This document shows, one piece after another, positions 21,503 through 32,559 of a stretch of DNA of 64,000 bases. A model generated the notes under the pieces. That model was not told where the DNA came from. It ran no database searches and saw only the letters and a list, made by a program, of their open reading frames with translations. The DNA is taken from the NCBI RefSeq assembly GCF_902459465.1, contig NC_047078.1, positions 3,147,691 through 3,211,690 on the forward strand, given 5' to 3'. The position numbers were made by a program, and so were the translations under genes. Every line of letters starts with the position of its first letter. Positions within the stretch are counted from its first letter, which is position 1. Source of the stretch: Asterias rubens (lineage: Eukaryota > Echinodermata > Asteroidea > Forcipulatida > Asteriidae).

Positions 21503-21642
21503 TGTAAAAATTGATTGAAAATCGGTTGAGTAGTTCTTGAGATATGGTCCCACTTCCGGTTGACCCGGAAGTAGAGGTCAAATTGAGGTCACGGTTTTTC
21601 CAAATTTTTCTCCTATCCCCAAGGAGTCTTATAACTACAAAC

Positions 21643-21805
21643 AGTCGACATTCTTAAAGAAGAATGTCGTCTTCCTGTGATAATTTATCTCGGAATGTCG
21701 ACATCCTAAAAGTAGGATGTCGTCTTGCTGTGATAATTTATCTCGGTATGTCGACATCCTAAACGTCAGTTGTCATCTTCCTGTGATATTATTTATCTCT
21801 TAAAC
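21643..21805. repeat. three tandem ~60-bp units, each a small hairpin
   Basis: Units start GTCGACATTCTTAAAGAAGA, GTCGACATCCTAAAAGTAGG and GTCGACATCCTAAACGTCAG, and each continues TGTGATAATTTATCTCGG. In the first two, the sequence around the A-run is self-complementary (GACATCCT / AGGATGTC). Confidence 0.85.
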
Positions 21806-22848
21806 TAAAATAATGGACGAAACAAAATGTACCACGTAAAACTCTGTAGTGACTTATTGCTATTAATATTAGTCATGCAACAGCCGTTTATTTTGGTACG
21901 GAAAACATGTACATGATACATTTGCTACACGCAACAGCAGTTGACTTTTTCCATGGCTTCAGCTTTTTGCATGGGCAACGCGCTCTTGTTTTATGAAGTC
22001 AACAGATGAACATGCATCATTCTATTGCTCCACCTTCGGTTTTATAACTTCAGTTAAGTTTCATTAAAGGGTATTCGGGAAAACCCTATCTGACCATTGC
22101 TAACACTGTATACTACATATATTCGCTCCGAGTATTTTGAGGACGGATTCCGGCACCTTTTTCTGTGGAAAAGCGGAACAATTCTAAGTTGCAATTCGTG
22201 CGGTTTGATTCTTAATTTCTGGAGTACGTGCGCTACATTCGTACACTGGTTGGCTCTACCACGTTTTGACCATCGCCGCGATTGACTCTTGGAAGAGTGG
22301 ATGGTCATCTTATCAGTACTTTTGAGTAAGTAAATTGACAGTGTTTACATTTACTTCAACTCCATAAGGTTTGGAACATAATGGTCCCGCAAGTTCAAAT
22401 ACGCGCGAGACTTGCTTAGTCTACACAGAAGGTAATAAATAATTTATTACAAGCAAATGCAATCGTACAATAATAGAAAACAAAAAATAAAAATCAATGC
22501 AAAACACATGTAGGGGATGGAGGGGCCCATAAAAAGCAAACCTTAACGAGTACGGACCCCCTCCCCCCTTTTTTGTAACGAAGAAAGCAATGTAAGCAAT
22601 TCTATTTAGTGGGTGTAATCTTATGTAGCGGCAAAACAATTCAAAATTACAGGAAGAACAAACACAAAAACAGTTAGCGTAAAATAAAACTTAACCATAT
22701 ATTTAAATGAAACAGATAAACAAAATACCCAAAATAAATACTAGAGAAATTGGGCCCCACAACTCTTGCTGGGAAAAAAACCATGTCGAAATATACCATT
22801 GTTATCCATTAGAGAAGTTTTGTGGTCACCTTGGTTGGGGAGCGAGGA

Positions 22849-23532
22849 CGATTGCACTTTTGGTATTGTCAATGTCAAACTCCGGTTCCATTGTGTGCTG
22901 TCTGTTACCCTCAACGCATAGATTTTCTTGTGAATAGTAGCTGTGTATGATTCATGGTTCGCTGAATAATGTGGCAATAACAAACTTTTATCCTTTTGAT
23001 CACCATCAGCCCCATGTATAATAAACTTCAACGGCTGACGATTGCGTTTTTGGTATTGTCATTGTTAAACTCCGGTTCCATTGTGTGCTGTCTGTTACCC
23101 TCCACACATAGATTTTCTTGTGAATAGTAGTAGCTGTGTATGATTCATGGTTCGCTGAATAATGGGGCAATAACAAACTTTTATAATTTTGAACTGAATG
23201 CTTGATTTATTATCTAGAGGTAAATGCTTGAGGCCAGTAAGAGTATTGTGCACGTACACCATGTAGTTTTTGTTGGAAACCGTTTGCTAACAGCCATCTA
23301 TGTTACCCTTTGAAATAAAATCAGAAAATTTATAAGTTTGCTTGTTGCATAAAATTAAATTGAAGATGATGCCTGAATTGATTTTTCAATCAGAGTTGGA
23401 CTCTAGACTGACGTGTTGGACTCCTTGAACACTCCAAGTGGTTCAATAGGTAGTGCAATTCCAATACTTATGCTGATGTTCTCATGATGTCAGCATCAAC
23501 AGGAAGTTCCAACAACTTTGTCCCCTTGTACA
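22849..23532. repeat. module A of the composite repeat, with internal tandem copy
   Basis: GGTATTGTCATTGTTAAACT, TTCCATTGTGTGCTGTCTGT and GATTTTCTTGTGAATAGTAG occur at 22849-23030 and again at 23041-23200. The whole 22986-23532 block matches 28618-29139. Confidence 0.85.
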
Positions 23533-24500
23533 ATTAAATATGCAAATATGGGTCACGTGGTTAATTAATTACGATTTTTTTTTTTTTTTTTTTGGGGGGG
23601 GGGTCTGTGGTTTGATGTTTGATCTAGTACAAGTTGATTTCACAGAACTCTTAACCACCAAACTCTGCGCTTATGATCACCATTTTTCGCTTACTGTGTT
23701 TTTATTAAACATCATCGTGTCATGCATGCACACAGGTTATGTTGGGCTAACATTTTGAGAAAATAAAAAGGCAACACTATCGATATAAAGATAAGAATCA
23801 AACTTAAATATTACAAAAAGAAATATATTTTTAGTTTTAGGGGATACAAAAATATTGATTTCAGACGGAGATTCGAACTCGCAATTCTTAGATGTGTAGT
23901 CGCGACTGATGACCACTAGGCTAGAAGGGCACGATGTAAAAAATGGTGGGTTTTTACATGTGTGCATCAACAGAGGGGATTATGATCCGGCGAAATAATT
24001 CTCGTTTCATGATTTTGCGACCATTGTCACTAAATATGAACTGCTGACGCCTATAATTATTAAGTAGGGTTGAAATGTAGTATTAGATGCGTTAAGGGGG
24101 TTTTTGACGACGACGTCGATGTCGTCAAAAACCCCTATCTAATTACGCACGTTCGTTTTAACGAAAACCCATGCACAGAGTAATTGGTCCAGAACGCGGT
24201 TAGAAAAACAAGGACAAATTTAACGCACGTTCTAACGAAAATCCCAAACCTCCCTACTTTGTGCGTGTACAGAGTAATGTGTCCAGAACGCGGGTAGAAA
24301 ACAAAATAGTATAGACTCCTCTCAAGAAGTCAACAACTCATTGAGGTACATACTGTGTTGTATAACCAAAGAGAATGTTTCACAATAACATGAAAGTGAC
24401 TGCATCAAAATTACAAATTAAAAAGTTCAAATGAAGACCACGTGGTTAATTAATGAAGAATTTTTACACTTTTTTGTTAGAGTAAAACTTATGTTCTAAG
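23533..24500. repeat. module B of the composite repeat (copy 1), includes tRNA-like SINE head
   Basis: AATATGCAAATATGGGTCAC opens it. A TTTGATCTAGTACAAGTTG block, a tRNA-like region (about 23865-23935) and a hairpin GGGGTTTTTGACGACGACG / CGATGTCGTCAAAAACCCC (about 24099-24145) follow. Copies are at 29140-29512 (truncated) and 29876-30800. Confidence 0.85.
23862..23936 (-). mobile_element. tRNA-derived SINE head in module B
   Basis: On the minus strand CTAGCCTAGTGGTCATCAGT (A-box-like) and TTGCGAGTTCGAATCTCCGT (B-box-like) are spaced as in a tRNA gene. The cloverleaf is incomplete, so it is a SINE head, not a functional tRNA. Repeated at about 29453-29513 and 30187-30252. Confidence 0.7.
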
Positions 24501-24617
24501 CTTCAATTTGATATATGATTTAACTATTTTATCCTCATACTTTAGGAGTAGGGGCCTGAACAAAAACGCTGTACAAACGCTATGGGGTTTTAGGCAGAAA
24601 CAAAGAATAATAATAAT

Positions 24618-24738
24618 AAAAATAATAAAAATCTCGACGAAAACAACACCTGTTCCGACGGTAGGTCGGAACAGCTAAAAATAATAAAAATCTCGACGAA
24701 AACAACACCTGTTCCGACGGTAGGTCGGAACAGCTAAT
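24618..24738. repeat. two copies of the GTTCCGACGGTAGGTCGGAAC hairpin unit
   Basis: AAAATCTCGACGAAAACAAC then CTGTTCCGACGGTAGGTCGG-AACAGCT occurs twice. The unit is the same as that of the array at 37550-38035. Confidence 0.9.
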
Positions 24739-24917
24739 AATAATTAGGTGATTCCTTGAACAAATATTTCTTGTGTTTTTGTGCAAATCTCTTTCTGGAA
24801 AACTGATGAGCGACATTGCTTGTCTGATTATCTTTTCTAGATAACTACCCTATCTTGAGTTGTTATCCAGAGGCTTCTGATCTTCAGGCCAACGTCAGGG
24901 AACGTCTAGCAGCCAAA

Positions 24918-27900
24918 ATGAAGAGCATCCAAACAGCTTTTGTGTGTACCCTTCTAATTGCTATGCTGTTCCTCTTCCTATCCATGATGTACTTACCCTT
25001 AAACACAGGGATTTTTTCTGGTGACAAAAGGTAAGAACGTAAACCTGGAGCGCGTTTTGGTGGTCATAACTAATTACAGTTTCCGCCACTGGCCAGACTT
25101 GATTTACCAATGGCGAAATCAACCGAAACAGGGAATATTGGTTACTACCCCAAAAACACACCCCTGACTGGGCAAATTTGGTTGAACAAGGGAAAGTGGT
25201 AGTCCAACCTGGGACCTCTACCAGCTGAGCTATCTAGCCTCATGTTGGCCGTCTGGCTATTTTGTTAAAATCTTTGTGTTGGGGTGCCAGTCAGAAGCCA
25301 TTCAACCTGTGACTGCTGTTTAGCCAAGTTTGTACTTTGTATCAGTGCAACAAAGTCGTAACTCATGGGAAAGGGTTGTTTTTTGTAGATTTGAAGATGG
25401 GCAATTTGTGTCAAACAACTTTGTTCCTAATGGTGCTGTATAAAAAAAATCAAATTAATTTTTAGATTTTGGACTGGAAATGGAATAGGGGACTTTTGGA
25501 ACACTACGCTGGCAGCAGACTTACCGGGTAAATCCATTTTTCCTTGGTAAAGTGCGTATATTCAGAACTAAGTAAAGAATGGTATTTTACCTGGTAAGTC
25601 TGCTGCCACCTAGTGAACCTGCGAGGGTAGATGTTGATACGGCAGCTCAGGGCTGTATACTGCCGAGGGAGCTGAGAAAGATTTAAGGAATGTTATAGGC
25701 CAAATGACCAAGGCACTGATGTAAAGTGCATTGAGACGTACTGTGAAATCTTATTTTGTTCCAAAGTGGTTATTTTTTTTTGACAGGGAACTGGTTTACT
25801 GTATAATTGCGTGTAACATGATATTAACTTGAATTTTTCTTGTAAACTTTACCACCCAACAGGATGAGTGGGAGAGATGCCATCTACATGTTGATGCACG
25901 CCTCCGTTCTCAAAGACAAAATCAACAAGATGGAAGGAGTTCGGTCAAATCTGGAGTCGCTTTTACTTCCCGAGGCGGAGCGAGAAAGGAACTTGAGCAA
26001 CAATGGAGAAACTGACAAGATTCCCAGGACTAACAAGAACACTGTAAAGGATATTGGGAATATCTCATTACCTCTTACTGGAATAGATAACAAATCACAT
26101 GGTGTTAAATTGAACCCAGACAACGGGAAAAACTCGGCACAAACCAGAAAAGATAACAAATCACCACCAGTTAATTTGAGCCTCGACCCCTCAAAGAATA
26201 TCATTAAGGATGGAGGAAATCTTTCAAGTCTCCCCGTCAAAATTGAAGACACTTGCAAAGAGAAGACGAACATTCTTCTCTTGAAGACCCACAAGACTGG
26301 AGGCTCCACTCTACAGAATGTTCTGTATCGCTTCGGAGACATTCGAGATTTGACCTTTGCCCTTCCGTTGACCGATGTCTACATGGGGAGTCCAGTGAAA
26401 TTCAAGCCTTCGTTTGCGATTCGGTCACCGACAGGCCAGTACAACATTCTAGCGAATCATGCACGTTTCCATAACGAAAGTAAGCTGACAAAGTTTTAAG
26501 TACGTATTTTTATCTTAAAGGGACATGTTGCCTTGGATTGGGGGCTTTGGGTCATGAACAAGTTTGAAAGCGTTTGTTTTAAAATAACACACAGCAATTG
26601 CCGTGGTGCCCTTTGCAAAGTTCCATAGAAATTTACATCTTCCTCATAGAAGTGCTCTAACAAGAGAGAAATTGCTGTGCCCCTTCAAGAGTGAAATTCA
26701 AGTATGGTTGGAAAGATGTTTTAAAAGTTGAACAAGGATCCACACAAATATCCCTCTCTATTTTGTCGAGTCAACAATTTGGTTAGCTATAAAATAGTGG
26801 ACTGTGTAATTACTCAAAATATTTATTAGCACAAAACCTTACTTGGTAATGAGTAATGGGGAGAGGTTGATAGTATAACATTGTGAGAAACGGCTCCCTC
26901 TGAAGTGACATAGTTTTTGAGACCTAAAGTTTCGAATTCAAGCATCTGAAAGCACACAACTTCGAGTGACAAGGGTGTTTTTGATTTCATTCATATCTCG
27001 CAACTTCGATGACCAATTGAGCTCAATTTTTCACAGGATTGTTATTTTATGCATATGTTGAGATACACAAAGTGAGAAGACTGGTCTTTGACAATTACCA
27101 ATTGTGTCCAGTGTCTTTAAGTTCACACTATTAAAAAGGTTAACCACAAGAAGTTGGAAACGTCATGGACAATTAAACCTTTAAAGCGTATAAATTTATT
27201 TTAGTGTATTATAATTGCTATTGTTTGTGTTTAAAACGCCTTGATAATTTTTTTTGGAATTGCGCTATATAAGAGCTGGTTTTATTATTTTGTTTATTTT
27301 TCATATTTTTAGACATGAGGAAAATAATGGCCCCAGGCGCCAAGTTCATTACAATCCTCCGCTACCCACCAAAGCAATTTGAAAGTACCTACAGCTTCTT
27401 CAAAATGGAACGTCGGATGAAGTGCCCCCTAGAAATTTTCGCAGCTTCTCCGAAGAGCTTCTACAATTATGACAAGGAGAGAAACCCTCGTCATAGCAGC
27501 CTCAACCCGATGCTGTATGATCTTGGATTGGACATTCAAGCCATGAATGACCCTGTGAAGGTTCAGAACTGGATCTCTTACATCGATGATGCGTTTGACT
27601 TGGTCCTGATCGTTGAGTATCTTAAGGAGTCCCTGATACTACTTAAAGAGATGATGTGCTGGTATTTCGATGACATCACCTACTTTACTAGCAACGCTCG
27701 CAGCAGTATGCTCATTGGGCAGCTTTCAAATGCAACAACCAACAATCTTCTGAACTGGCTGGACGGGGACGTCCGTCTCTACCGCCATTTCAACACCACG
27801 CTCTGGAACAAGATCCGACAGTATGGGGTGGATCGCATGGCTGCCGATGTCGCTGAGCTTGATCGTCGGAATGAGAAGCTCAGTCAACGTTGCGTCAAGG

Positions 27901-28073
27901 GAAAAGTATCTGAAATGGGAAGAAATACAATTATTGAGAGATATATCCTGAGACCGGAAGCTGCTCAAGATATAACTTGTAAGACAATAACGTATTCTGC
28001 TTACAGCTACTTGACATCCCTAAGGCATAAGATGAACATGCGTCGACCTAAGAAGATAGAAGGTGCCAATTAG
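24918..28073 (+). CDS. GAL3ST1-like: galactose-3-O-sulfotransferase family (galactosylceramide sulfotransferase-like)
   Basis: Enzymes of this family transfer sulfate from PAPS to the 3-OH of galactose on glycolipids or glycans in the Golgi. Exons are 24918-25030, 25863-26479 and 27313-28073 (phases 2, then 1), giving 496 residues. Residues 7-25 are a single hydrophobic anchor after a short cytoplasmic tail (type II topology). Residues 39-170 form a hydrophilic Asn/Lys/Asp-rich stem. The 5'-phosphosulfate-binding loop is LLLKTHKTGGST (about 178-189). The 3'-phosphate motif is FITILRYP...ES, with R260 and S268. The C-terminal half has the family's aromatic, Leu-rich sulfotransferase fold. Family members are usually about 400-430 residues; the excess here is in the stem. 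The common RDP is RYP in this copy. An AG acceptor before 24841 suggests an upstream 5' UTR exon, and AATAAA at 28377-28382 is a plausible poly(A) signal. Acceptor specificity cannot be read from sequence. Confidence 0.92.
25190..25330 (-). mobile_element. tRNA-related SINE fragment
   Basis: The minus strand reads TAGATAGCTCAGCTGGTAGA (tRNA A-box-like) then GGTCCCAGGTTGGACTAC. It is followed on the plus strand by TTGTGTTGGGGTGCCAGTCA, shared with 15600-15670. Confidence 0.6.
25492..25625. mobile_element. MITE with CTGGCAGCAGACTTACC ends
   Basis: GCTGGCAGCAGACTTACCGG and CTGGTAAGTCTGCTGCCACC are inverted. A related left end lies at 45287-45320 (GGTGGCAGCAGACTTACCAG). A SINE tail (GAGGGAGCTGAGAAAGATTT) follows at 25640-25760. 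Confidence 0.7.
26796..27120 (-). mobile_element. family A MITE (reverse), in sulfotransferase intron 2
   Basis: AGTGGACTGTGTAATTACTC and the end CCAATTGTGTCCAGTGTCTTTAA are inverted, with the CGGCTCCCTCTGAAGTGAC block between them. Preceded by repeat fragments at 26516-26700. Confidence 0.7.
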
Positions 28074-28617
28074 GAAGGGTTGTGGTGTCAGTGTTCTCCC
28101 TTAACAGTGGTCCACTAGCAAAATGGCTATTAGAGCACATTAGGACAGGTGAAAATTCTCTCCATTTGGCTATCTGGCTAGTTCGGTGTTTTAAAAGCAT
28201 TCCTATTTAATATGAATAATGGGCAAGTGCAAAAGCTGACTAAAGAGTGACATAAAATATTGGCCCGTCACCCCCAAAAATACAGGTAAACCCTGGGCAC
28301 TCTATGGGAAAACCGAAAACCAGGCGTGCTTCCCTGCCAAAACTTCAAAGTGGACCTCTTTTTGCTCATTAATCAAATAAAAGCTTTCAAAATAACATCA
28401 TCTTCTCACTTATGTCGCAGGCCTCGACCTCTGCAGCGGCCACCAGCGGCCACCAGCGGCCACCAGCGGCCATTGCCGTGATGCCCCAGCCAATTGCCGT
28501 GAAGCCCTTTTAAAAATCACGTACCTTACGGCCACTTGGCCGTCGTGCCCTTTTTCATTGATCCCATAACATTATTTATTCGAAAATGTTATTTATTGTT
28601 AACATTGTGACCCATTT
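28074..28617. other. 3' flank of sulfotransferase gene
   Basis: The AATAAA at 28377-28382 is a candidate poly(A) signal. Bases 28436-28475 carry GCGGCCACCA repeated about four times. The rest is a fragment of the GCCAATTGCCGTG-type dispersed repeat. Confidence 0.5.
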
Positions 28618-30800
28618 ACATCACCATCAGCCCCATGTATAATAAACTTCAACGGCTGACGATTGCACTTTTGGTATTGTCATTGTTAAACTCCGGTTCC
28701 ATTGTGTGCTGTCTGTTACCCTCCACACATAGATTTTCTTGTGAATAGTAGCTGTGTATGATTCATGGTTCGCTGAATAATGTGGCAATAACAAACTTTT
28801 ATCATTTTGAACTGAATGCTTGATTTATTATCTAGAGGTAAATGCTTGAGGCCAGTAAGAGTATTGTGCACGTACACCATGTACTTTTTGTTGGAAACCG
28901 TTTGCTAACAGCCATTTATGTTACCCTTTGAAATAAAATCAGAAAATTTATAAGTTTGCTTGGTGCATAAAATTAAATTGAAGATGATGCCTGAATTGAT
29001 TTTTTCAATCAGAGTTGGACTCTGACGTGGACTCCTTGAACACTCCAAGTGGTTCAATAGGTAGTGCAATTCCAATACTTATGCTGATGTTCTCATGATG
29101 TCAGCATCAACAGGAAGTTCCAACAACTTTGTCCCCTTGTACAATTAAATATGCAAATATGGGTCACGTGGTTAATTAATTACGATTTTTTTTTTTGGGG
29201 TCAGTGGTTTGATGTTTGATCTAGTACAAGTTGATTTCACAGAACTCTTCACCACCAAATTCTGCGCTTATGATCACCATTTTTCGCTTACTGTGTTTTT
29301 AAACATCGTGTCATGCATGCACACAGGTTATGTTGGGCTAACATTTGAGAAAAAGAAAAGGCAACACTATCGATATAAAGATAAGAATCAAACTTAAATA
29401 TTACAAAAAGAAATATATTTTTAGTTTTGGGGGATACAAAAATATTGATTTCGGACGGAGATTCGAACTCGCAATTCTCAGATGTGTAGTCGCGACTGAT
29501 GACCACTAGGCTATGACGTCACAGTCTTAAAATTGTATTTTTCGTACTAATAAATTTCATAAGGTACACGATGGTATGCAACTTACCCCAATGCAATGCC
29601 TTTTGCAAAATCTCAATTTTGTATTGCATTAACCGTGGAGAAGCTATTGCAATGCGTTGAAAGTGACTGCATCGAGTTTATGAGGTACTACGTTGTACCC
29701 ATGATGCCAAGGTTTTTAATTAACTGTTAATTATAGACGTACTTTGATTGATTTTAATGGACTAAAACATCTCTTATTAGAATCAGTTACTCCAATCCCC
29801 ATGGAGTCTTTATCTACAAACAGTCTGTTAAACGGCCGTGTACTTCTTGAGATATGGTGCTACAAAGATTTCCCAATTAAATATGCAAATATGGGTCACG
29901 TGGTTAATTAATTACGAATTTAAAAAAAAAATGGTCCGTGGTTTGATGTTTGATCTAGTACAAGTTGATTTCACAGAACTCTTAACCACCAAACTCTGCG
30001 CTTATGATCACCATTTTTCGCTTACTGTGTTCTTAAACATCATCATGTCATGCATGCACACAGGTTATGTTGGGCTTACCATTGAGAAAAAGAAAAGACA
30101 ACACTATCGATATGAAGATAAGAATCAAACTTAAATATTACAAACAGAAATGTATGTTTAGTTTTGGGCGATAAAAAAATAAAAACATTCGGACGGAGAT
30201 TCGAACTCGCAACTATCAAATGTGTAGTCGCGACTGATGACCACTAGGCTAGAAGGGCACGATGTAAAAATGGTGGGTTTTTACATGTGTGCATCAACAG
30301 AGGGGATTATGATTCAGCGAAATAATTCTCGTTTCATGATTTTGCGACCATTGTCACTAAATATGAACTGCTGACGCCTATAATTATTAAGTAGGGTTGA
30401 AATGTAGTATTAGATGCCTTAAGGGGGTTTTTGACGACGACGTCGATGTCGTCAAAAACCCCTATCTAATTACGCACGTTCGTTTTAACGAAAACCCATG
30501 CACAGAGTAATTGGTCCAGAACGCGGTTAGAAAAACAAGGACAAATTTAACGCACGTTCTAACGAAAATCCTAAACCTCCGTACGTTGTGCGTGTACAGA
30601 GTAATGTGTCCAGAACGCAGGTAGGAAACAAAATAGTATAGACTCCTCTCAAGAAGTCAACAACTCATCGAGGTACATACTGTGTTGTATTACCGAAGAT
30701 AATGTTTCACAATAACATGAAAGTGACTGCATCAAGTTTACAAATTAAAAATTCAAATGAAGACCACGTGGTTAATTAATTAAGAATGTTAACACTTTTT
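28618..30800. repeat. composite repeat, second locus (modules A, B', C, B)
   Basis: 28618-29139 matches module A, 29140-29512 a truncated module B, 29513-29875 module C, and 29876-30800 a full module B. Every module is present upstream of the sulfotransferase gene in a different arrangement (C, A, B at 21066-24500). Copies differ by scattered substitutions and small indels. Confidence 0.85.
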
Positions 30801-31079
30801 TATTAGAGTAAAGCTTATGTTCTAAGCTTCAATTTGATATATGATTTAACTATTTTATCCTTATACTTTAGGAGACGGAGCCTGAAAAAAATGCTGTACA
30901 AACGCAATGGGGTTTTAGGCGGAAACAAAGAATAATAATAATAATAAAAATAACTAGAGGTACATGTACAGTTTTTGTTTACTACAAAAACAAGGTGTTT
31001 GGGGTGAGTGAGTGAATGAATTGGTGACAACATTTTACCTCATCAATCCAATGACTGGTTAAGGAGTTATGATTTTTTT

Positions 31080-32000
31080 TACAAATTAAACACCAACTTC
31101 CGGTTTGCATTGGAGAAAAGGTCAAATAGGGGTTACTTTTTATGTAGCGCGTGATAAGTTTTTTAAGACCTTTTAAATGATGGATGGGTTGTAAAAATCA
31201 AATATTTGGTTTAGAAGTTATGATTTGTTTAAATATAAAGTTTCAACTTCCGTTTTGAACCGGAAGGTATTGTCAAATGAGGTCACACTTGGTAGCGTTA
31301 GTGATGTCTTTTGAGTTCTATCTTTTGACGTATAGATGATAAAAATCAAATCATGTGGTTTAGGATTTTTTTATTTTTCAAACATTATATATCAATTTCC
31401 AACTTTAACTGGAAGTCAAGGTCAAACAGGGTCGCATTTGTATAGCACTTGATAAGTCTATTAATACCTTTCAGATGATGCATAGATTGAAAAATCCAAT
31501 GTATGGTTCAGATGTTATGATTTTTTTCAAATATAAAATTTAAACATCCGGTTTGAACCGGAAGACAATTTTTTTCAGGTCACAAATTATAGCGATAGTA
31601 ATGTTTTTCAAAGCCTTATCTGACGACGTTCAGATAATAAACAACTAATTTCTGGTTCCGGAGTAATATTTTCTCAAATAATTAACTGCATCTTCGTGTT
31701 TAACTGGAGGTCAAGGTTTAATAGTCAATGTTGTGTATCGTTTCTTAAGTTGTTACATACCTACCCAATGACGTATAAATATATAAAAAATCAAATGTGT
31801 GGTTGTGAAATTATTTTTCTGTGACCAATTATTTTCAACCTCTGGTTTGAACAAGAAGCCAAGTTTAAACTGATTTCATTTGTGTAGATCCTGACTAGTT
31901 CATTAAAACCTTTCAGCTGATGTATGACTTGTAAGCATTTTATAATTATGTGATGGACTATCTGAAGGTGTATAATGTATCTTTTAACATCAATGCAAAT
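31080..32000. repeat. diverged CTTCCGGTTTGAACCGGAAG tandem array, ~150-bp period
   Basis: Cores lie near 31094, 31246, 31399, 31545, 31690 and 31840, with an outlier at 32395. Each has an ATGATG-ATAGATTGTAAAAATCAAAT-like stretch between. This is the same theme as 20285-21015 but older and more diverged; only partial AGGTCA half-sites remain. Confidence 0.75.
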
Positions 32001-32559
32001 GTATTCCTACTTGTAGTTTTGGTGCGAGACGTTGTTCATTATTACTCAACTATTGTGATTCACCGCGATTCACTCAGCGCTCGATGATACTAAAAACGTT
32101 ACAGCGCCCTTTTTCGCTAGACTAAAGAGAGCACTTTTGGGAATTCCCCCAAAAACTCGGCGCTTGCATGCACTGCTTAGCGTACATAGCGTGCGTTGTT
32201 GATCAACATGGGGTAAATGCGTGGGTCAACAGGTGCATTGACGTCCCTTTTCGACTGATGTAAAGGTCCAAATTTTGTTATTTCTGTGCAAAAGATTGAG
32301 CGGGATTGCTGTTTTACAATCTGAAACAAAAATTACGTTGAAATGATCAATAGTTTTAAAAACATGAATACGATAAGATTTTATGAAATTTTCAACTTCC
32401 GTTTTGCACTAGAAGTATTAAAAATATTTTACGTGTTCTGTAAAGCATTTGTCCAACTTTTAATGATCTATCCGATGGTGTGTAGATTGTCAAAATCCGA
32501 ATCATAGTTTTTGAGTTGTGATTTTTACAAATATTAAACTTTGATCTAACGTAATTCAA

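Larger units (their letters stand above)
18426..24840. other. intergenic region between JmjC and sulfotransferase genes
   Basis: This divergent-promoter interval has a hairpin MITE near the JmjC start, a 109-codon open frame (19048-19377) with no recognisable domain, and then the composite repeat of 19.9-24.8 kb. A GTAAGT donor at 22326 could end a 5' UTR exon of the sulfotransferase gene, paired with the acceptor before 24841. Confidence 0.4.

Noticed and set aside
23862-23936. Functional tRNA gene
   Set aside because: Promoter-box-like sequences are present but acceptor and anticodon stems do not pair, and three copies lie in the same repeat module.
26253-26474. 73-codon frame inside the sulfotransferase exon 2
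   Set aside because: Shadow of the real exon in another frame.
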